DNA from: Halococcus qingdaonensis
GTDB lineage: Archaea > Halobacteriota > Halobacteria > Halobacteriales > Halococcaceae
Assembly (NCBI RefSeq): GCF_024508235.1
Contig: NZ_CP101943.1
Span: 2,329,112 to 2,393,111, forward strand
Direction: 5' to 3'
Length of the DNA stretch: 64,000 nucleotides
Shown here in pieces: positions 43,767-53,630 of the stretch. The notes beneath the pieces were generated by a model. That model saw only the letters and a list, made by a program, of their open reading frames with translations, was not told where the DNA came from and searched no databases. The number at the start of each line of letters is the position of its first letter. Within the stretch, counting starts at the first letter, position 1. Made by a program: the position numbers and the translations under genes.

Positions 43767-44391
43767 TCGAGGCTGGGAGCCGCGCACGCGGCTCGGCAAA
43801 CTGGTCGCCGAGGAGGAGATCACCTCGATGGACGAGGCGCTCAACTCGGGGCTCCCGCTGAAGGAGCCGGAGATCACCGATCAGCTGCTCTCGATCGAGG
43901 ACGACGTTCTGGACATCAACATGGTCCAGCGGATGACCGACTCCGGTCGGCGGGTGAAGTTCCGGTGTGTCGTCGCCATCGGCGACCGCAACGGGTATGT
44001 GGGGTATGCCGAGGGCCGCGACGACCAGGTCGGCTCGGCGATCCAGAAAGCAATCGAGATCGCGAAGCTCAATATGGTGCGCGTCTCGCGTGGCTGTGGC
44101 TCGTGGGAGTGTGGCTGCGGCCGCCCGCACACCGTTGCACTGCGGACGGACGGAAAGGCCGGCAGCGTCGAGGTCGAGCTCCGGCCGGCCCCCAGAGGGC
44201 TCGGGCTCGCGGCGGGTGAGACCGCTCGCTCGGTGCTCGAACTCGCTGGTATCGAGGACATTTGGACGCACTCGTCGGGCAAGACTCGGACGACCGTGAA
44301 CTTCGCGAAGGCGACGTTCAACGCGCTCAAGGCGACCAGCGAGGCACGGGTGCCAGAGCGCGCCATCGAGCAGCGTGAGGTGATCGAGTGA
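43759..44391 (+). CDS. rps5: Ribosomal protein S5 (uS5)
   Basis: A 210-aa small-subunit protein. The double-stranded-RNA-binding part [19 protein letters not shown] is near residue 68, a Cys-rich stretch [14 protein letters not shown] near 110 (usual in archaeal S5), and the C-terminal domain follows. The stop shares a base with the rpl30 ATG. Confidence 0.96.
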   Translation: MSNRGWEPRTRLGKLVAEEEITSMDEALNSGLPLKEPEITDQLLSIEDDVLDINMVQRMTDSGRRVKFRCVVAIGDRNGYVGYAEGRDDQVGSAIQKAIEIAKLNMVRVSRGCGSWECGCGRPHTVALRTDGKAGSVEVELRPAPRGLGLAAGETARSVLELAGIEDIWTHSSGKTRTTVNFAKATFNALKATSEARVPERAIEQREVIE

Positions 44392-44855
44392 TGCAAGCGC
44401 TCGTCCAGCTGCGCGGCGAGGTGAACATGGAGGGCGGCGTTCGCGATACGCTCTCGATGCTCAACGTCCACAGCACGAACCACTGCGCGCTCGTCCCCGA
44501 GACCGACACCTACGAGGGGATGATAACGAAGGTCAACGACTACGTCGCCTTCGGCGAGCCGAGTCCGGGCGTGCTCGCGACGCTGCTGCAGACGCGTGGC
44601 GAGCCCGCCGAGGGAGCGGCCGAGATCGACGACGAGTGGGTGAGCGAGAACACCGACTACGACGACGTCTCGGCGCTCGCTGAAGGACTTCTCGCCGAGG
44701 AGACGACGCTGCGCGAGGCGGGGCTGACGCCCGCACTACGACTCCACCCGCCGCGGGGCGGTCACGACGGCGTGAAACACCCCGTGCCGGAGGACGGCGA
44801 GCTCGGCAGGCACAGTACGGAGGAAATCGACGCGCTGTTGACGGCGATGCGGTAA
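44391..44855 (+). CDS. rpl30: Ribosomal protein L30 (uL30)
   Basis: A 154-aa archaeal-length L30 (bacterial forms are about 60 aa). The N terminus QALVQLRGEVNMEGGVRDTL and the C-terminal RLHPPRGGHDGVKHP are conserved. The ATG at 44391 is preferred over a GTG one codon earlier because of its overlap with the S5 stop. Confidence 0.95.
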   Translation: MQALVQLRGEVNMEGGVRDTLSMLNVHSTNHCALVPETDTYEGMITKVNDYVAFGEPSPGVLATLLQTRGEPAEGAAEIDDEWVSENTDYDDVSALAEGLLAEETTLREAGLTPALRLHPPRGGHDGVKHPVPEDGELGRHSTEEIDALLTAMR

Positions 44856-44877
44856 TCGCCGTCGAGGACTACCAACG

Positions 44878-45393
44878 ATGACAAGCAAAAAACGACGCCA
44901 GCGCGGTTCGCGCACCCACAGCGGCGGCTCGCACAAGAACCGCCGCGGGGCCGGCCATCGGGGCGGTCGCGGGCGCGCGGGACGCGACGATCACGAGTTT
45001 CACAACTACGGACCGCTCGGCAAACACGGGTTCAGCCGCCCGGAAAAGGCGAAAGAAGAGATCCTCACCGTCGAGGTACGTGAACTCGACGAGGACGCCG
45101 CCCTCTACGCGGCCGACGGGGTCGCCGAGGAGACCGACGACGGCTACGAACTCGACGCACGCGACATCGTCGAGGACGGCCACGACGCCGACGCCGTGAA
45201 GGTGCTCGGCGGCGGCCAGGTCCGCCAGAGCCTCACGGTGACGGCCGACGCATTCTCCGAGAATGCGCGCGAACTCATCGACGCGGCCGGCGGCGAGGCC
45301 ACGTTGAGCGAGCGCGGCGAGGAGCGACTGGCCGCACGCGAGGACGACGAGGACGAGGAAGCCGAAGAGGCTACAAACGCGGAGTCGGAATAG
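44878..45393 (+). CDS. rpl15: Ribosomal protein L15 (uL15)
   Basis: A 171-aa protein with the glycine/arginine-rich N terminus (RTHSGGSHKNRRGAGHRGG), the conserved HNYGPLGKHGFSRP near residue 42, and a very acidic tail. It is followed after 7 bases by secY, as in most archaeal spc-type clusters. Confidence 0.96.
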   Translation: MTSKKRRQRGSRTHSGGSHKNRRGAGHRGGRGRAGRDDHEFHNYGPLGKHGFSRPEKAKEEILTVEVRELDEDAALYAADGVAEETDDGYELDARDIVEDGHDADAVKVLGGGQVRQSLTVTADAFSENARELIDAAGGEATLSERGEERLAAREDDEDEEAEEATNAESE

Positions 45394-45400
45394 ACCGAAA

Positions 45401-46825
45401 ATGGGCTGGAAGGAGACCGCAGAACCCGTTCTGACGCGGATGCCCTCGGTCAGACAGCCCGAGGGCCACGTCCCGTTCAGGCGGAAACTCGGCTGGACGC
45501 TCGGCGTACTCGTGCTGTATTTCTTCCTGACGAACGTCACCCTCTACGGGTTGGGCGGGCAGGGAGGCGACCTCTTCGGGCGCTTTCGCTCGATCCTCGC
45601 CGGGCAGTCCGGCTCGGTCCTCCAGCTCGGTATCGGTCCGATCGTCACCGCGAGCATCGTGTTACAGCTACTCGGCGGCGCGAACCTGCTGGGTTTAGAT
45701 ACGAACGATCCACGCGATCAGGTGCTCTATCAGGGGCTCCAGAAGTTCCTAGTGCTCGTGATGATCTGCATCACGGGGCTGCCGATGGTGTTTGCCGGCA
45801 ACTACCTGCCGGCGAGCCAGCAGGTAGCGGCGTCGCTCGGCATCGGCATCGGCGGCGTGAAGTGGCTGCTGTTCGCCCAGATCTTCGTCGGGGCGATCCT
45901 CGTGCTGTTCATGGACGAGGTCATCTCGAAGTGGGGCGTCGGCTCCGGGATCGGCCTGTTCATCATCGCCGGCGTGAGCCAGAGCCTCATCGGTGGCTTC
46001 TTCGGCGGAGACGGGTTCTTCAGCAGCTGGCTCGACATCATTACCGGAGCGATCGAGGTTTCGCCGCTGACGAGCGAAGGCATCCAGACGCTGCTGTTCG
46101 GTCAGGGAGATCTCATCGCGCTGTTCACCACGATCCTGATCTTCGTGGTGGTGGTCTACGCCGAGTCGGTGCGCGTCGAGATCCCGCTCTCCCATGCGAG
46201 AGTCAAGGGCGCGCGCGGGCGCTTCCCGGTGAAACTCATCTACGCGAGCGTCCTGCCGATGATCCTCGTGCGGGCGCTCCAGGCGAACATCCAGTTCCTC
46301 GGCCGGATCCTCAACTCGCAGCTCGGGCTGCCGTCGTGGCTCGGCGTCTATTCGGGTGGCCAGCCGGTCGGCGGGCTGTTCTACTATCTCGCACCGATCA
46401 ACGCCCCCGAGCAGTGGCTCGGCGCGAGTCAGGCCGCCTGGCAGGTCGCGCTGCGTATCGGTGTCGATCTCACCTTCATGGTCGTCGGCGGTGCGATCTT
46501 CGCGATCTTCTGGGTCGAGACCGCCGACATGGGGCCGGAGGCGACCGCGAAGCAGATCCAGAACTCCGGCATGCAGATCCCGGGCTTCCGGCAGAACCCC
46601 GGCGTCATCGAGAAGGTGATGGAGCGGTACATCCCGCAGGTCACGGTTATCGGCGGGGCCCTGGTTGGCGTGCTCGCCGTCGGGGCGAACATGATGGGCA
46701 CCATCGGCTCGGTTTCGGGAACGGGATTGCTGCTCACGGTATCGATCACCTACAAGCTCTACGAGGAGATCGCCGAGGAGCAGCTGATGGAGATGCATCC
46801 GATGATGCGCCAGATGTTCGGCTGA
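45401..46825 (+). CDS. secY: Preprotein translocase subunit SecY
   Basis: The central channel of the Sec system, 474 aa with ten membrane helices. The plug/TM2 region (LQLGIGPIVTASIVLQLLGG), the loop ESVRVEIPLSHARVKGARGRFPVKL near residue 250 (split: VRVEIPLSHARVKGARG) and TM10 (GTGLLLTVSITYKLYEEI) are conserved. It ends the ribosomal run. No poly-T terminator is obvious in the 188-bp spacer downstream. Confidence 0.97.
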   Translation: MGWKETAEPVLTRMPSVRQPEGHVPFRRKLGWTLGVLVLYFFLTNVTLYGLGGQGGDLFGRFRSILAGQSGSVLQLGIGPIVTASIVLQLLGGANLLGLDTNDPRDQVLYQGLQKFLVLVMICITGLPMVFAGNYLPASQQVAASLGIGIGGVKWLLFAQIFVGAILVLFMDEVISKWGVGSGIGLFIIAGVSQSLIGGFFGGDGFFSSWLDIITGAIEVSPLTSEGIQTLLFGQGDLIALFTTILIFVVVVYAESVRVEIPLSHARVKGARGRFPVKLIYASVLPMILVRALQANIQFLGRILNSQLGLPSWLGVYSGGQPVGGLFYYLAPINAPEQWLGASQAAWQVALRIGVDLTFMVVGGAIFAIFWVETADMGPEATAKQIQNSGMQIPGFRQNPGVIEKVMERYIPQVTVIGGALVGVLAVGANMMGTIGSVSGTGLLLTVSITYKLYEEIAEEQLMEMHPMMRQMFG

Positions 46826-47013
46826 GAGCGGCTGCGGAGCTGCGATCCGGCCGCGAGCACACGATCCGAACGCTCCCTCGAATCGGCGGGTAACGATCGA
46901 GCGGCGAACTGTTTTAGGCGAACGATCGGGATCGGCACGGACGGTGAATCGAGACGCGAACGAACAGGCATATCACCGTCGTTCCCGCCGTTCCGACGGA
47001 ACGAACTGCTCCA

Positions 47014-47781
47014 ATGCTCCTGTCAAACATCGTCGTGGCCGCACTCGTCGTCATCGCCTTCGGCTCCGGGATCGGCATCGCAGCTATCGGTCCCGGCGGT
47101 GTCTTTCTGACGATCGCGCTCTATGCATTGACGCCGTTACCATCAGCGACGGTCGCCGGGACGGCCCAACTGCTGTTCGTCGTGACCGGTCTCGTCGCCA
47201 CGCTGGCGTACGCTCGGTCCGGCGAACTCGGGCGGGAGAACGCGTGGACGGCCGGGTTGCTCTCTGGTGGGAGTGTCGTCGGGGCGCTGTTCGGCGCGTG
47301 GCTCAACGGCTTCGTCTCGCGGGGGCTGTTCGGCCTGCTACTCGGCGTGCTCGCCGGCGGGACGGGCCTCCTCATTCTCTATCGCGAGCGACGCGCGCTC
47401 GATACGATCGTTACCATCGACCCCACGACGCGTTCGGGTGCCGTCGGCTACGCCGTGCTCGGGGTCGTACTCGGCGCGTGTAGCGGCCTGCTCGGCGTCG
47501 GCGGACCGGTCATCGCGGTGCCGGCGCTGATCGTCGTCGGCACGCCGATGTTGGCCGCCATCGCCGTCGCACAGGTGCAGTCGGTGTTCATCGGCTCGTT
47601 CGCGGCGCTTGGCTATCTCTTCCAGGATGCGGTTTCGGCCTCGCTCGCCGCCCTCGTCGGACTGCCGCTGCTGCTCGGCGTCGTCGCCGGGTGGCTGGTC
47701 GCACATCGCATCGAGCCCGACCGGCTGAAAGCACTGCTCGGGGTCGTCCTCTTGGTCGTAGCTCCCTCGCTCGCCCTGTAG
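47014..47781 (+). CDS. TSUP-family (TauE/SafE-like) membrane transporter
   Basis: A 255-aa protein with about eight hydrophobic helices in two related halves; the repeated signatures GIGIAAIGPGGVFLTIAL and GACSGLLGVGGPVIAVPAL mark the TSUP family, exporters of sulfite, sulfonates or related anions. The substrate is unknown. It stands alone between secY and the divergent Nramp gene. Confidence 0.83.
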   Translation: MLLSNIVVAALVVIAFGSGIGIAAIGPGGVFLTIALYALTPLPSATVAGTAQLLFVVTGLVATLAYARSGELGRENAWTAGLLSGGSVVGALFGAWLNGFVSRGLFGLLLGVLAGGTGLLILYRERRALDTIVTIDPTTRSGAVGYAVLGVVLGACSGLLGVGGPVIAVPALIVVGTPMLAAIAVAQVQSVFIGSFAALGYLFQDAVSASLAALVGLPLLLGVVAGWLVAHRIEPDRLKALLGVVLLVVAPSLAL

Positions 47782-48005
47782 ATCGGTGTAGAGCCGGTGA
47801 ACACGAACGTTCGGATCCCGTCGGCTTCGGGGAAAGACGCTCCGTGGTGTGGGATACAATGAAATACATACGGATATCGATTCGCAAGCAACGAACTTAG
47901 GGGATCGTAACGGCTAGTGTTGGTCGTCGCAGTGCTCCGCGGCTCACGTTATCGACGTCGACAGTGACGAGTGGGTCGCGGGGCGAAACCGGGTTCGGAA
48001 GACAC

Positions 48006-49280
48006 ATGTCAGGAACTACATCATCGTATCGAGAACGGCTTCGTGACACGGCATCGGGATTTTTCCAACAATACGGACTGGCGTTCGTGATGGTCGCCAG
48101 CTACTTCGGCTCCGGCTCGATCTTCATCGCCAGCTCGGCCGGCGTTCGCTTCGGCTACGCGCTGCTGTGGGCGGTCGTCGGCGCGGCGCTGCTCGGTTTC
48201 ATGGCCCAGGACATGAGCGCGCGGCTCGGCATCTTCGGCGAGCCGCTGATGGTGTTCATCAGGCGGAAGCTCGGTGGGCGGCTGGCGACCGCGCTCGCGC
48301 TCGTCCTGTCGAGTGGCTGTCTGCTGTGGGCGTTCGAGCTGACCGCCGCCGTCGGCAAGGGGCTCTCCCTGCTGCTCGGCGGCGCTGTCGGCTGGATGCC
48401 GCTGGCCTTCCTCGCCGGACTGGCCGCCGTCGCCGTCGGCGTGCTCAACTACGAGGGGATCGAGCAACTGATGACCGCGATGATGATCGGACTGTTAGTG
48501 GTCTATCTCGCCGTTACCGGCACGACCGCCCCGCCGCTGTCGGCGATCGCCGGCGGATTCGTCCCGAGCGTCCCGGACGTCGGCGCGCTCACGCTCGTCG
48601 CGTCGATCCTCGGAACGACCGCGCTCTGGCCGAACTTCTTCCTCGAATCGAACCTCGTCGACGAGAAAGGCTGGACCGGGATTTCGGATGTCACCCCGAT
48701 GCGCCGCGATCTCTCCATCGGCTACGCCGTCGGCGGTGTGACGACGATCGCCATCCTCGTCCTCGCGGCGGCCGTGCTCCGACCGGCGGGCTACACCGAG
48801 CTCGAAACGTTCCTCACGCCGGGGCTCGCGCTCGGCGAGGTGCTCGGCGAGTGGGCGCGCACCGTCTTCCTCGTCGGCGCGGTCGCGGCGGCGTTCAACA
48901 GCATCATCCCGATCATGTGGACGCCCTCATATCTCATCCAACATGCGCGTGGGAAGGAAGCCGACTCTGCGAACCGGAGCTTCAAGCTCATCTACGGAGT
49001 GTTGGTCACGATAAGTGGCCTCTCGCCGCTGATCACGATCTTCTTCGGCCTCGGTATCATCGACATGATCCTGCTCTTTCCGGCCTACAACGCCATCGTC
49101 GGGCTGCCGATTACGGCCGTCTTCCTCTTCTGGGCGGTCAACGATGCGGACGTGATGGGCGAATACCGCAACTCGCGGCTGCTCTCCGTGGTGAACGCGG
49201 CGCTGGTGCTGCTGGCGATCGTCTCGGCGGCGACGTCGCTACCTGGCGTCGTCGACGCGCTCGTCTCCGGCGGGCTCTGA
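48006..49280 (+). CDS. Divergent Nramp-superfamily membrane protein
   Basis: A 424-aa protein with about 11 membrane helices aligned with the Nramp fold. In TM1 the metal-binding DPGN is replaced by GSGS (SYFGSGSIFIASSAG, residues 33-46). In TM6 the Met-Pro-His is replaced by LWPNFFLES. Key Asp/Asn and Met ligands are therefore missing and the substrate is probably not Mn2+ or Fe2+. It could carry another ion or act differently. The ATG at 48006 is preferred; an upstream start at 47964 is possible. No operon partner is evident. Confidence 0.78.
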   Translation: MSGTTSSYRERLRDTASGFFQQYGLAFVMVASYFGSGSIFIASSAGVRFGYALLWAVVGAALLGFMAQDMSARLGIFGEPLMVFIRRKLGGRLATALALVLSSGCLLWAFELTAAVGKGLSLLLGGAVGWMPLAFLAGLAAVAVGVLNYEGIEQLMTAMMIGLLVVYLAVTGTTAPPLSAIAGGFVPSVPDVGALTLVASILGTTALWPNFFLESNLVDEKGWTGISDVTPMRRDLSIGYAVGGVTTIAILVLAAAVLRPAGYTELETFLTPGLALGEVLGEWARTVFLVGAVAAAFNSIIPIMWTPSYLIQHARGKEADSANRSFKLIYGVLVTISGLSPLITIFFGLGIIDMILLFPAYNAIVGLPITAVFLFWAVNDADVMGEYRNSRLLSVVNAALVLLAIVSAATSLPGVVDALVSGGL

Positions 49281-49322
49281 ACACCGCCAAGAGCTTTGTC
49301 GGTCGCCGCGGTAGCGATGGGA

Positions 49323-51008
49323 ATGACGACCGCAGCCGCCGACGGGGGATCGCGATCGCGCGTCGAGTTCCTCGCGCCAGGGGTCGTCGCCGGCACGGCG
49401 CTCTTCCTCGGCGTGCTTGACTCGACGATGATGAACGTCGCCGTGCCGGCGATCGTTAGCGACCTGAACACGACCGTGAGCGCGATGCACGGCGCGATCG
49501 CGGTCTACTCGATGGTGATGGCCGCGCTGATCGTCCCGGGTGGGGCGCTCCGCTCGGTCGTCGACACCCGGCGACTCCTCGTGATCGCGCTCGGGATCTA
49601 CAGCGTCGGCACGCTCGTCGCGGGTGCCAGCCCGAACATGGTCACGCTGTTCGTCGGCTGGTCGCTGATCGAGGGTGCCGCCGCGGCGCTCTTGCTCCCG
49701 CTCACCTACTCGATCATCGTCGAGAACTACACCGGCAGCGCCCGCACCAAGGCGTTCGGGGCGATCGGCGGCGTCACCGCCGTCGGCACCGCCATCGGGC
49801 CGATGGTCGGCGGCGTTCTCACGACGTTCGCGAGCTGGCGCTGGGGGATGTTCGGCGAGCTCCTGCTCGTCCTCGTCGTGCTCTCGCTCACGCGCTATCT
49901 CGATGCCTCGCCGAGCACGCGCCGACTCTCGACCGACGTCGGCGGCGTGATACTGTCGATCCTCGGCGTCGTCGTGATGATCGGCGGGACGTTGCTCGCC
50001 GGGCGCTACGGCTGGGTACGGCCGCTGCGCCCGTTCGTCCTAGCCGGCACGACGATCCAGCCACTCGGCGTCTCGCCGGCGATATGGCTCGTCGCCATCG
50101 GCGTGGTGATCCTCGCGGCGTTCGTTCAGTGGGAGGGGCGGCGGGCACGGATCGGGCGGTCGCTGCTGGTGCCGCCGAGCGTGCTGCGCAATCGGACGTT
50201 CGCCGCGGGCATCGCCACGTTCGCGGCCGAATCGCTGTTCCTCTCCGGGTTCATGTTCACCGTGCCGGTGTATCTCCAGTCGGCGCTCGGCTACTCGGCG
50301 TTCGAGACCGGGCTTGCGCTGTTGCCGTTCTCGCTGGCGACGCTGCTCGTGGCGACGGTCTCGACTGGCTGGCGCGCCTACGTCGCGCCGAAACGCCTCG
50401 TTCAGGCGGGGCTCGTGCTGATGGCGGTCGGCTTGCTGCTACTTGTCGCACGGACCGATCTCTCGCTGACGCTCGCCGGGCTGGTCGTTCCCATGCTCGT
50501 CATCGGCGTCGGGCTCGGACTGTTCACCGGGCAGCTCGTTGATCTCACGATGTCGGCGGTGCCGGCGACCGAGTCGTCGGTCGCCTCCGGCGTCATCAAC
50601 TCGCTAAGCCAGCTCGGCTACGCGTTCGGCACGGCGGTCACCGGCTCGTTCCTGCTCGCGGGTTTCTACGGGGAGATCGTCGACGGCGTGGCGCGGCTGG
50701 CGGGAGCGGCGGTCGCCGGCGACGATCGCCGACGGCTCGTCGTCGCGCTCCAGGACGGAGTGGACGCGACGACGCAGGCACAGCAGGCGGCGTTCGTCGA
50801 CGGGCTCGCACCGGCGCTGCGCGCGGAGCTGCTCACCGTCGTCCGGACGGCCATGCAGAGCACCCAACGGAGCGTCCTGCTGTTGCTCGTCCTGTTCGTC
50901 CTCTGTACGCTTCTCGCCGCGAGCTTCCTCCCGGCGACGCGCGAACGCGAGCCAAGTTCGACGCTCGGGACGGCGACCGATAGGGGCGAGCGGATCCCCG
51001 AGGAGTGA
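49323..51008 (+). CDS. MFS drug/solute transporter, 14-TM (DHA2) type
   Basis: A 561-aa protein with about 14 hydrophobic helices. The N-terminal LDSTMMNVAVPAI in TM1 is the DHA2/EmrB-QacA signature, and GPMVGGVLTTFASWRWGM (motif C region) is in TM5. It is likely a proton-driven exporter of unknown substrate. ATGs at 49317 and 49323 are both possible. The preceding spacer is short (42 bp), but a shared transcript with the Nramp gene is only inferred. Confidence 0.86.
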   Translation: MTTAAADGGSRSRVEFLAPGVVAGTALFLGVLDSTMMNVAVPAIVSDLNTTVSAMHGAIAVYSMVMAALIVPGGALRSVVDTRRLLVIALGIYSVGTLVAGASPNMVTLFVGWSLIEGAAAALLLPLTYSIIVENYTGSARTKAFGAIGGVTAVGTAIGPMVGGVLTTFASWRWGMFGELLLVLVVLSLTRYLDASPSTRRLSTDVGGVILSILGVVVMIGGTLLAGRYGWVRPLRPFVLAGTTIQPLGVSPAIWLVAIGVVILAAFVQWEGRRARIGRSLLVPPSVLRNRTFAAGIATFAAESLFLSGFMFTVPVYLQSALGYSAFETGLALLPFSLATLLVATVSTGWRAYVAPKRLVQAGLVLMAVGLLLLVARTDLSLTLAGLVVPMLVIGVGLGLFTGQLVDLTMSAVPATESSVASGVINSLSQLGYAFGTAVTGSFLLAGFYGEIVDGVARLAGAAVAGDDRRRLVVALQDGVDATTQAQQAAFVDGLAPALRAELLTVVRTAMQSTQRSVLLLLVLFVLCTLLAASFLPATREREPSSTLGTATDRGERIPEE

Positions 51009-51022
51009 CGACCGCGGTCGAG

Positions 51023-51688
51023 TCAGCGCGCCCGGCGGGCGTCGAGCCGCGCGGCGAGCTGGTCGGAGACGTCGGTGAGGTGAGCGGTGGCGAAGACCGC
51101 GACGAGGACGCCACCCAGTACGTCGTAGAACAGATCGAGCGCGGTGTCTTCGAGCCCGTACTGAGTGAGCACCTGCGCGGTGCCGAAGGCGGCCGCGGCC
51201 TCGGCGATCAGGAACTCAAGCAGCTCCCAGACGACGCCGAAGGCGACGATGAACAGGAGCAAGTAGACGAACGTGAACGCCGGCGGCATGACGATATATT
51301 CGGTGTGTTCGTCGAGCGCACGCGTCGTCGCGTAGGCGACGCCCGCGACCAACGAGGACGACAGCGCGTGTGTAACGTGATCGTACCACCAGATCGAGCT
51401 GTACGCGCTCGCGAAGTCGAGAACGGGCAGCGGGAGCGTGCCGACCGCATGGAGGAACATCGCGGTCGTGATCCAGAGCACGATGCCGACGTCCATCGTG
51501 AGCGTGTAGCGCCGTTCGAGCACCGCCGGCAGGAACGTGACCGCGAGGGCGATGCCGGCGTTCGTGACCGTTCCCACCGCCCCCGTGAGCACGCCCGCGA
51601 GCACGACAGCCGCGAGAATCGCCTGCATCGCCCGCACCAGCCACGCCTGTTGGGTCGGAGAGAGACCGACACGGCGGCGGATCTTCAT
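51023..51688 (-). CDS. Polytopic membrane protein (YjdF/DUF2238-like)
   Basis: A 221-aa protein with about five membrane helices. Motifs WWYDHVTHALSSSLVAG and FGVVWELLEFLI, then DTALDLFYDVLGG, resemble the DUF2238/YjdF family; conserved acidic and His residues inside membrane segments suggest an ion- or lipid-related role, but function is unknown. It overlaps the upstream gene by four bases, forming a two-gene operon. Confidence 0.62.
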   Translation of the reverse strand: MKIRRRVGLSPTQQAWLVRAMQAILAAVVLAGVLTGAVGTVTNAGIALAVTFLPAVLERRYTLTMDVGIVLWITTAMFLHAVGTLPLPVLDFASAYSSIWWYDHVTHALSSSLVAGVAYATTRALDEHTEYIVMPPAFTFVYLLLFIVAFGVVWELLEFLIAEAAAAFGTAQVLTQYGLEDTALDLFYDVLGGVLVAVFATAHLTDVSDQLAARLDARRAR

Positions 51689-52284
51689 ACGGCCTCACCC
51701 GCCGGACGGCGTGCGGCGTTCGCGCGCAGTCGCCGTCGGAAATACCAGACGAACACCCCGGCAGCGATCAGGCCGGCGACCAACGTCGTCAGGAAGAACA
51801 CCATCAGTTCCCGATTCGTTGCGAAGAAGACCGTGCCGAGATACTCCGCCGACAGCCACGAGCCAAACGCCCAGATGCCGGCGACGCCGAGCGTGGCGAT
51901 CGTCGCGAACCAAACCGCGAAGCCTGGCGTCATCCGAACGGTGGTCGTCAGTTGGAGGGTGACGACGACGAGCAACGCGAGCGTCGCGACCGCGATGCTC
52001 CGGACGAAGCCGGCGACGAACGGCAGTTCGACGGCACTCAGACCGAACGGAAGCACGGTGAGCGCCAGCAGCGGCCAGGGAATCGTCCGCCGCCACGAAC
52101 GTCCGACCCAGGCCGGCACGACGGTGACGACGACCGCGACGACAGCAGTGGTAGCGGTCACCAGCTCGCCGGCGAGAATGTTTCCGACGGCCGACAGCGC
52201 CAGCACCGCCGCAAACAGCCACGCGATGGCGGCGTTCGTCCGCTCATCTTCGATGAACCACTCCTCGGGCAACCGCTGGCTCAT
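51685..52284 (-). CDS. Uncharacterised polytopic membrane protein
   Basis: A 199-aa protein with about five hydrophobic helices and a positively charged C terminus (RRRLRANAARR). No family motif was recognised. It sits immediately upstream of the DUF2238-like gene with a four-base overlap, so the two probably act together in the membrane. Confidence 0.55.
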   Translation of the reverse strand: MSQRLPEEWFIEDERTNAAIAWLFAAVLALSAVGNILAGELVTATTAVVAVVVTVVPAWVGRSWRRTIPWPLLALTVLPFGLSAVELPFVAGFVRSIAVATLALLVVVTLQLTTTVRMTPGFAVWFATIATLGVAGIWAFGSWLSAEYLGTVFFATNRELMVFFLTTLVAGLIAAGVFVWYFRRRLRANAARRPAGEAV

Positions 52285-52425
52285 CGCCCGTGCTCCGTCG
52301 CCACGAACGATCGCGGTCGGGGTCGGAACCGACGGCCCCGTCGTCGAAGCAGTGCGGGCGTCATCGCATCACTACTGAGTTCGAAACGAGCAGGAAGGAT
52401 AGATGTTGGGAGTCTGTCGCCCGAA

Positions 52426-52839
52426 CTACTCGGTCTGGGTCTTCTCGATGTTGGTCTTCTCGCCGCGGAAGATGGCCGCGCCGTCCTGGGCGACCATCTC
52501 GGCGAGCACGGCACATTTGACGCGCATCGGGCTGATATCCACACCGAGAAGGTCGATCACGTCGTCGCGGTCGAGCTCGTCGAGTTCGTCGAGGGTCATC
52601 CCCTGGAGCTCGCTGGTGAGCATGCTCGCGCTCGCCTGGCTGATCGCGCAGCCGTCGCCGTGGAAGGAGGCGTATTCGATCGTCTCGCCGTCGTCTTCGA
52701 GTTGGATATCGACGGTGATCTCGTCGCCACACATCGGGTTCTCGCCGACGTGGCTGAAGGTGGGATCGTCGAGTTCGCCGTAGTTGCGGGGGTTCTTGTA
52801 GTGGTCGAGGATCTGCTGACGGTACATGTCCGAGCCCAT
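52426..52839 (-). CDS. SufU/IscU-type iron-sulfur cluster scaffold protein
   Basis: A 137-aa scaffold with the three cluster-binding Cys in PMCGDEI, DGCAISQAS and VKCAVL; the Asp next to the first Cys is also present. The start MGSDMYRQQILDHYKNPRNYG is typical of SufU/IscU. It is not next to other suf genes here. The ATG at 52839 is used; a Met four codons later is also possible. Confidence 0.88.
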   Translation of the reverse strand: MGSDMYRQQILDHYKNPRNYGELDDPTFSHVGENPMCGDEITVDIQLEDDGETIEYASFHGDGCAISQASASMLTSELQGMTLDELDELDRDDVIDLLGVDISPMRVKCAVLAEMVAQDGAAIFRGEKTNIEKTQTE

Positions 52840-52894
52840 GCTCATGATGGGCCAAATAGACGTGTGCGACCCAAAAGGATTCCGGGCAGCCGTC

Positions 52895-53044
52895 TCAGGC
52901 GCTGCGGCGCTCGCGAGCCTTCCGGCGAAGGTTCTTGTAGCCACACTTCCGACAGCTGTCCGCTCCGGCAGGGTTGCGGGCGTTACAGCGCATGCAGATC
53001 ATCTTCTCGAGAATGCGCGCTTCCGCCTGGTCGAATCTGGCCAT
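52895..53044 (-). CDS. rpl40e: Ribosomal protein L40e (eL40)
   Basis: A 49-aa zinc-finger protein. [19 protein letters not shown] is the Cys4 core and [12 protein letters not shown] the basic end. It is much shorter than most gene callers accept, but is an exact match in layout to archaeal L40e. It lies 44 bp from the Tsr3 gene on the same strand, a common pair in haloarchaea. Confidence 0.93.
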   Translation of the reverse strand: MARFDQAEARILEKMICMRCNARNPAGADSCRKCGYKNLRRKARERRSA

Positions 53045-53088
53045 ACCGCTCGCAACAGGTCGGCGGGGTTAAGCGTTTCCGAAACGGG

Positions 53089-53592
53089 CTACTCGGCGGC
53101 GAGATACTCCTCCTGGACGGCGACGACGTCGCCCGAATCCGCACAGTCGGCGTACCGCCGCAGCGGTTCGTCGTTGAGTTCGAGGAAGGTGTGCCCCCAG
53201 CGAAACTTCGCGAGGAGTGCCTCGGCGTGGGAGCGCTCGCCGAGAACACAGAGCGCGCCCGCGAGCGCCTCGACGGTCGTCAGCTGGAACGGCGTGCCGT
53301 AGTTCACCGGGTTGGCCGCGACCAGAAAGGGGAGCGCCCGGTGCGGCCCGCCGAGCGAGAACTGCTCGGCCTCGGCGGTCTCCCACGAGCAATCGAGCGC
53401 GACGAGCCGTTCGGGCGTGACGTCGCGGCGATCGGCCGGCGACAGCGCCTGCTCGGCATGGGGGTTCAACACCACACCCGGGGGCGTTTCGCGGGCCGAG
53501 CGATGGAGAGTGGCGAGATCGAACCGGGCGAGCTTGCGGGCGGTGCATTTGTCCGGATCGTCGTCACCCTCGTAGCGGACGTGCAGCTCCAC
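53089..53592 (-). CDS. Tsr3-like rRNA aminocarboxypropyltransferase (DUF367)
   Basis: A 167-aa protein of the Tsr3 family, which transfers the acp group from SAM to small-subunit rRNA. Characteristic stretches are CTARKLARF near residue 16, [16 protein letters not shown] near 40, LVALDCSW near 63 and [20 protein letters not shown] near 94. The GTG at 53592 fits the usual N terminus. A longer frame extends upstream, but it is a shadow of the malate dehydrogenase gene. Confidence 0.83.
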   Translation of the reverse strand: MELHVRYEGDDDPDKCTARKLARFDLATLHRSARETPPGVVLNPHAEQALSPADRRDVTPERLVALDCSWETAEAEQFSLGGPHRALPFLVAANPVNYGTPFQLTTVEALAGALCVLGERSHAEALLAKFRWGHTFLELNDEPLRRYADCADSGDVVAVQEEYLAAE

Positions 53593-53630
53593 GACGGCGC
53601 TATGCAGTGCGAAAGGAAAGCTCGCTCGAC

